Shown: in pieces, positions 58,079-64,000 of the stretch
Numbering within the stretch: position 1 is the stretch's first letter
How the letters are laid out: every line of letters begins with the position of its first letter
NCBI GenBank assembly: GCA_963682175.1
Contig: OY821775.1
Span: 28,952,053 to 29,016,052 of the forward strand
Direction: 5' to 3'
DNA from: Triglochin maritima
Taxonomy: Eukaryota > Streptophyta > Magnoliopsida > Alismatales > Juncaginaceae
DNA: 64,000 nt
Notes under the pieces: model-generated
What the model was told of the DNA's origin: nothing
Database searches by the model: none
The model's input: the letters and a program-made list of their open reading frames with translations, nothing else
Position numbers and translations under genes: made by a program

Positions 58079-58358
58079 TTTGGTGCAAAAAACTAAGAGA
58101 TTTGGTGGAAGAAAAGTCGGAAACCCTAGAAACCCCTAGGTTGTCCATGTTGCGCCACTCCTTCTCTCTCCTCTCTCATGTTGCGTTTTTTTTCTTTTCT
58201 CTCCTTCCCTCTCCTCCTCTATCTCTCTCGCTCCTTCTGTCTCTCACTCTCTATCTCTACCCTCCCTTCTCTATCTCGTTCCCTTCCCTATTCCCTCTCC
58301 TCCTCCTTTCCTTCTTTATCCTCTTCTCATTCTCTCGTTCAACCTCTCCTCTCTATCC

Positions 58359-58392
58359 TTCTTCTTCTTCTTCTTCTTCTTCTTCTTCTTCT
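58359..58392 (-). repeat. (GAA)n microsatellite (TTC on plus), about 11 repeats
   Basis: The trinucleotide tract is at the usual unit position, just after LINE F; neighbours near 60857 and 63350 are shorter. Confidence 0.88.
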
Positions 58393-60391
58393 CTCTCTCC
58401 CCTCTTCTCCCTCTCTTCCTCTCCTCCGCTCTCTCTCTCTACTTCTCTTCTCTCTCCTCTCATCCCTCTGTCTCCTCTCGTCCCCTCCCTCTCTCTCCTC
58501 CCATCTCCTTCTCTCTCTCTCTCTCCCGCTCTCTCTCTCCTTCTCCTCTTGTCCCTCCGTCTCCTCTCGTTCCCCCTCTAGTCTCCTCTTTTCCCTCACC
58601 GTCCCTTCTTTATCTCGTCATCTCCCTCTCGTTCCCCTCCCTCTCTCCTCTCTCCTTCTCGCTCTTCTTTTCTCTCTCTCCTCTAATCCTTCCTCTCCTC
58701 TTTCTCCTTCTCTATCTCCCTCTTACCCCTCTCCTTCTTATCCCCCTCCCCCACTAACTCCTTCTACTCCTCTCGATCTCTCTCCCTTCTTCTCACTCCT
58801 CTCTCTTCCCATCTCTCTTACCTCTTTCCTATTGTCCTTCTCTCTTCTCTCCCAATCCCTATCCCTCTTTTCTCTTCTCTGTCTCTGTCCTTCTCTCTCT
58901 CTCCCTCCCTTCTCTCTTCTCCTTGACTTCTCTACCTACCTCTCCTCTCCTTCTCTCCTCTTCTCTCTCTTCCCTCCTCTCTCCTCTCTCGTTCTCATTA
59001 TCCTTCTCCTCCTCCCTTCTCCCTTCTCATTTTCTCTCTCCTTCTCCGTCTTTCTCTTTCTTCTCTCCCTCCCTCCTTTATCCCTCTTCTCCTTATCCCT
59101 CTCTCTTTATCTCCCTCTCTCCCGCTTTCTCTCCCTTCTCCTTTTCTCCCTCTCCTTCTCTCTCCTCTCCATTCTCTCTCTCTCCGTCTCTTCCTTCCCT
59201 CTATATTTCTCACACTACCTCTCTACCCCTCTCTCTTCTCTCCTATACCTCTCTTCCACTCTTCCCTCTTCTCCTTCTCTCTTCTCCCTCCGATTCCCTC
59301 TCCTTCTCCTCTCCCTTCTTATCCATCTCTCTTCTTCTTCTCTCACCCTCTTCCTATCCTCCTCTTTCCCTTCTCCTCCTCTCTCTCTCCGTCTCTCGCT
59401 CTCTCTCCTTCTATCCCACTCCTCCCCATATATGTTCTCCTTTCTCCCCACTCCTTCTCCCCATATATATCTTCTCCTTTCTCCCCTCTACTTCCCCTCT
59501 CTTCCTTCTCTCTCTTCCTCTTCTCTCCTCCTTCCCTCGCTTCTCTACCTCTCTCGTGCCCTCTCTCCTTCTCTCACGCCTCTTCCCTCTTATTCTCCTT
59601 CATTCTCTATCTCCCTCTTATCCTCTTCTCCACTCCCTCCTTCTTCCCCTCCATCTCTCGTTCTCTCTCTTCCTTCTTCTCCGTCCTCTCTCCTCCCTCT
59701 ACTTCTCTCGTTTCTCCTTTTCCCTCCCTTTCCCTTCTTTATCCTCTCTTCTTTCTCTCCCCTCTACTCTTTTCTCTTCCTCTCTCCCCCTCCTTCTCTC
59801 TCTACTCTTCTTGTCCTCTTTTCTCCACTTTCATCTCTCCCTTCTCTATCTCTCATTCTCGCTCTCCGTCTCTCTTTTCTTCTCCACCTCTCCCCTCCTC
59901 TTCCCTCTTCTCCTTCTCTTCGTCTCCTTCTTCTCCCACTCTCCTTTCTCTCTCCGCCCTCTCCATATTGTCCCTCTCTCTCTTTCTCTTTCTCTATCTC
60001 CTCATCTCGCATCCTCTCACTTCTCCTTTTCTCATTCTCTCTCGTTCTCGCTCTTATCAACTTTCTCTTCTCCTTCTCACTTGTTCCCTCGCTCCTTATC
60101 CTTCTAACTCTCTCCTTCTCTCTTCTTCTACTCTCTCCCTCTCCTTCTATCGCTCGCTTCCCCTTTTTCCCTATCCTCTCTCCCTTCTCTCCATTCTCTA
60201 TCTCCTCTCTCTCCTTCTCTCTCTGCTCTCACTTCTCTATCTCTCTACCCTTATCTATCTCCTCTTCTCTCGTTTCCTCTCTCCTTCTCTCTCTTCCTTC
60301 TCTCTTCTTCTTCTTGACTCTCTTCCCTCTTTTCCCCTCTCTCTCCTCTTCCCTCTTCTCCTCGTATATCTCCCTCTTACTCTCTCCTTCT

Positions 60392-60512
60392 CTAGTTATC
60401 CTTCCATGGATAGAAGGAAGAGAGGAGTGAGAGGGGGAGAAGGAGAAGAAGATAGAGGATGACAAGAAGGGAACTAGAGGAGTAGAGGGAGGATGAGAAG
60501 GAGGGGGAACAC
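60392..60512 (-). repeat. Strand-switch box 15, arms decayed
   Basis: Arms CTAGTTATCC (60392-60401) and GGATGACAAG (60457-60466) no longer pair fully. Confidence 0.87.
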
Positions 60513-62887
60513 CTTCTCTCTCTATCTCCTCCTTCCCTTCATTGCTCCTCTTCCTGTTCTCTCTCCCCCTTCTCCTCTCCCCTTCTCCCTCTTCTCCTCT
60601 CTCCTATCCTCTTCCCTCATCTTTCTTTTATCACTCACTCCCTTCTCCCTTTTCTCTCCTCCTCTCCCCTTCTCTTTCTCCTTATCTCTCTCCTCTCCCG
60701 TTTCGTCTCTCCTCCTCTATCTCTCTCGCTGCTTTCTCTCTCACTCTCTATCTCTACCATCCCTTCTCTATCTCGTTCCCTTCCCTATTCCCTCTCCTCC
60801 TCCTCCTTTCCTTCTCTATCCTCTTCTCATTCTCTCGTTCAACATCTCCTCCTCTATCCTTCTTCTTCTTCTTCTTCTTCTCTCTCTCCCCCCTTCTCCC
60901 TCTCTTCCTCTCCTCCTCTCTCTCTCTACTTCTCTTCTCTCTCCTCTCAGCCCTCCGTCTCCTCTCGTCCCCTCCCTCTTCTCCCCCTCCCTCTCTCTCC
61001 TCCCCTCTCCTTTTCTATCTCCCGCTCTCTCTCTCCTTCTCCTCTTGTCCCTCCGTCTCCTCTCGTTCCCCCATAGTCTCCTCTTTTCTCTCACCGTCCC
61101 TTCTTTATCTCGTCATCTCCCTCTCGTTCCCCTCCCTCTCTCCTCTCTCCTTCCCGCTCTTCTTATCTCTCTCTCCTCTTATCCTTCCTCTCCTCTTTCT
61201 CCTACTCTATCTCCCTCTTACCCCTCTCCTTCTTATCCCCCTCCCTTACTAACTCCTTCTACTCCTCTAGATCTCTTTCCTTCTTCTCCCTCCTCTCTGT
61301 TACCTGTTTCCTATTCTCCTTCTCTCTTCTCTCCCAATCCCTATCCCTCTTTTCTCTTCTCTGTCTCTGTCCTTCTCTCTCTCTCTCCCTCCCTTCTCTC
61401 TTCTCCTTGACTTCTCTACCTACCTCTCCTCTCCTTCTCTCCTCTTCTCTCTCTTCCCTCCTCTCTCCTCTCTCGTTCTCATTATCCTTCTCCTCCTCCC
61501 TTCTCCCTTCTCATTTTCTCTCTCCTTCTCCGTCTTTCTCTTTCTTCTCTCCCTCCCTCCTTTATCCCTCTTCTCCTAATCCCTCTCTCTTTATCTCCCT
61601 CTCTCCTCTTTCTCTCCCTTCTCCTTTTCTCCTTCTCCTTTTCTCTCCTCTCCATTCTCTCTCTCTCCGTCTCTTCCTTCCCTCTGTATTTATCACACTA
61701 CCTCTCTACCCCTCTCTCTTCTCTCCTTTACCTCTCTCCCACTCTTCCCTCTTCTCCTTCTCTCTTCTCCCTCTCTTCATCTCTATCTCCCTCCGATTGC
61801 CTCTCCTCTCCCTTCTTATCCATCTCTCATCTTCTTCTCTCTCCCTCTTCCTATCCTTCCCTATCCTCCTCTTTCCCTTCTCCTCCTCTCTCTCTCTCCA
61901 TCTCTCGCTCTCTCTCCTTCTATCCCACTCCTTCTCCCCATATATCTTCTCCTTTCTCCCCTCTACTTCCCCTCTCTTCCTTCTCTCTCTTCCTCTTCTC
62001 TCCTCCTTCCCTCGCTTCTCTACCTCTCTCGTGCCCTCTCTCCTTCTCTCACGCCTCTTCCCTCTTATTCTCCTTCATTCTCTATCTCCCTCTTATCCTC
62101 TTCTCCACTCCCTCCTTCTTCCCCTCCATCTCTCGTTCTCTCTCTTCCTTCTTCTCCGTCCTCTCTCCTCCCTCTACTTCTCTCGTTTCTCCTTTTCCCT
62201 CCCTTTCCCTTCTTTATCCTCTCTTCCTTCTCTCCCCTCTACTCTTTTCTCTTCCTCTCTCCCCCTCCTTCTCTCTCTACTCTTCTTGTCCTCTTTTCTC
62301 CACTCTCATCTCTCCCTTCTCTATCTCTCATTCTCGCTCTCCGTCTCTCTTTTCTTCTCCACCTCTCCCCTCCTTTTCCCTCTTCTCCTTCTCTTCGTCT
62401 CCTTCTTCTCCCACTCTCCTTTCTCTCTCTGCCCTCTCCCTATTGTCCCTCTCTCTCTCTCTTTCTCTTTCTCTCTCTCCTCATCTCGCATCCTCTCACT
62501 TCTCCTTTTCTCATTCTCTCTCGTTCTCGCTCTTATCCACTTTCTCTTCTCCTTCTCACTCGTTCCCTCGCTCCTTATCCTTCTAACTCTCTCCTTATCC
62601 TCTCTCCTTCTCTCTTCTTCTACTCTCTCCCTCTCCTTCTATCGCTCGCTTCCCCTTTTTCCCTATCCTCTCTCCCTTCTCTCCATTCTCTATCTCCTCT
62701 CTCTCCTTCTCTCTCTGCTCTCACTTCTCTATCTCTCTACCCTTATCTATCTCCTCTTCTCTCGTTTCCTCTCTCCTTCTCTCTCTCTCTTCCTTCTCTC
62801 ATCTTCTTCTTGACTCTCTTCCCTCTTTTCCCCTCTCTCTCCTCTTCCCTCTTCTCCTCGTATATCTCCCTCTTACTCTCTCCTTCT

Positions 62888-63008
62888 CTAGTTATCCTTC
62901 CATGGATAGAAGGAAGAGAGGAGTGAGAGGGGGAGAAGGAGAAGAAGATAGAGGATGACAAGAAGGGAACTAGAGGAGTAGAGGGAGGATGAGAAGGAGG
63001 GGGAACAC
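62888..63008 (-). repeat. Strand-switch box 16, arms decayed
   Basis: It has the same two arm variants as box 15 (62888-62897 and 62953-62962), and its edge reads gggggaacacat. Confidence 0.87.
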
Positions 63009-64000
63009 ATTCTCTCTCTATCTCCTCCTTCCCTTCATTGCTCCTCTTCCTGTTCTCTCTCCCCCTTCTCTTCTCCCCTTCTCCCTCTTCTCCTCTCTCC
63101 TATCCTCTTCCCTCACCTTTCTTTTATCACTCACTCCCTTCTCCCTTTTCTCTCCTCCTCTCCCCTTCTCTTTCTCCTTATCTCTCTCCTCTCCCGTTTC
63201 GTCTCTCCTCCTCTATCTCTCTCGCTGCTTTCTCTCTCACTCTCTATCTCTACCCTCCCTTCTCTATCTCGTTCCCTTCCCTATTCCCTCTCCTCCTCCT
63301 TTCCTTCTCTATCCTCTTCTCATTCTCTCGTTCAACATCTCCTCCTCTATCCTTCTTCTTCTTCTTCTTCTCTCTCTCCCCCCTTCTCCCTCTCTTCCTC
63401 TCCTCCTCTCTCTCTCTACTTCTCTTCTCTCTCCTCTCAGCCCTCTGTCTCCTCTCGTCCCCTCCCTCTTCTCCCCCTCCCTCTCTCTCCTCCCCTCTCC
63501 TTTTCTATCTCCCGCTCTCTCTCTCCTTCTCCTCTTGTCCCTCCGTCTCCTCTCGTTCCCCCTCTAGTCTCCTCTTTTCTCTCACCGTCCCTTCTTTATC
63601 TCGTCACCTCCCTCTCGTTCCCCTCCCTCTCTCCTCTCTCCTTCTCGTTCTTCTTATCTCTCTCTCCTCTTATCCTTCCTCTCCTCTTTGTCCTTCTCTA
63701 TCTCCCTCTTACCCCTCTCCTTCTTATCCCCCTCCCCCACTAAGTCCTTCTACTCCTCTCGATCTCTCTCCCTTCTTCTCCCTCCTCTCTCTTCCCATCT
63801 CTCTCACCGCTTTCCTATTCTCCTTCTCTCTTCTCTCCCAATCCCTATCCCGCTTTTCTCTTCTCTGTCTCTGTACTTCTCTCTCTCTCTCCCTCCCTTC
63901 TCTCTTATCCTTGACTTCTCTACCTACCTCTCCTCTCCTTCTCTCCTCTTCTCTCTCTTCCCTCCTCTCTCCTCTTTCGTTCTCATTATCCTTCTCCTCC

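Larger units (their letters stand above)
52268..58208 (-). mobile_element. LINE F: full-length L1-type LINE, decayed, 5.9 kb
   Basis: Read on the minus strand, it has a 5' UTR from about 58208, ORF1, ORF2, a 3' UTR ending gcctcccttttgctttgc, and ten A residues (T run 52268-52277). The target duplication is 15 bp with one mismatch: ctctcgtcctctatc at 52253-52267 and ctctcctcctctatc at 58209-58223. It has the same 3' terminus as LINE A. Length and order fit a complete plant L1 element without an RNase H domain. Damage (stops, frameshifts, a poly-G expansion and a deletion of about 200 bp in the RT C-terminal region) shows it is not autonomous. Its 5' UTR contains a (T)8 run on the plus strand and short purine runs. 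Confidence 0.93.
58209..64000 (-). repeat. Inverted satellite block VII
   Basis: Pyrimidine-plus units run from the LINE F target duplication to the window end, with boxes ending at about 60512 and 63008 (2496 bp apart). Subtracting LINE F and its duplication, the unit that spans it is about 2.5 kb. Both boxes share the same decayed arms, so these two units are close relatives. No gene is seen. Confidence 0.92.

Overview
This window is repetitive DNA from a plant, most likely an angiosperm. The evidence is an L1-type LINE family whose ORF1 carries a DUF4283 domain and a CCHC zinc knuckle and whose ORF2 carries endonuclease, reverse transcriptase and zf-RVT domains, together with two TG...CA-ended LTR insertions with 5-bp target duplications. 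I see no host protein gene, tRNA or rRNA.

The background is one satellite with a repeat unit of about 2.5 kb that runs off both ends of the window. Roughly nine bases in ten lie as purine (GA) on one strand. Each unit also holds one box of about 110 bp in which the bias flips to pyrimidine. The box carries a 10-bp inverted repeat (CTCGTTATCC / GGATAACGAG) with a 55-nt loop. From 1 to about 40.4 kb the purine strand is the plus strand. From about 41 kb to the end it is the minus strand, so the array inverts near 40.4-41.0 kb, exactly where a LINE ORF1 fragment sits. The very long Ser/Leu/Pro/Phe or Arg/Glu/Gly frames across the satellite are composition artefacts, because pyrimidine-only codons cannot spell a stop.

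Layout: satellite 1-9639; solo LTR-like element 1 at 9640-11759 (TSD ggtgt); satellite with a 5'-truncated LINE at 12281-14401 (17-bp TSD, poly(A)); satellite to 21286; a rearranged minus-strand LINE with an internal duplication at 21287-27740; satellite; a 3'-truncated plus-strand LINE at about 34225-37490; satellite; a LINE ORF1 fragment at the inversion, about 40430-40985; inverted satellite; solo LTR-like element 2 at 42123-44395 (TSD ctctc); inverted satellite; a full-length but decayed minus-strand LINE at 52268-58208 (15-bp TSD with one mismatch, poly(A)); inverted satellite to 64000.

All five LINE pieces look like one family. The three copies that retain the ORF1/ORF2 junction share an ATGA overlap, which suggests stop-restart translation of ORF2. 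Every ORF is broken by stops, frameshifts, homopolymer expansions or deletions. The two LTR elements look unrelated at their ends, but each carries a cluster of the palindrome TCGGTCGACCGA and its variants. The most unusual objects are the strand-asymmetric satellite with its flip box, the large inversion, and the iterated motifs inside the LTRs.
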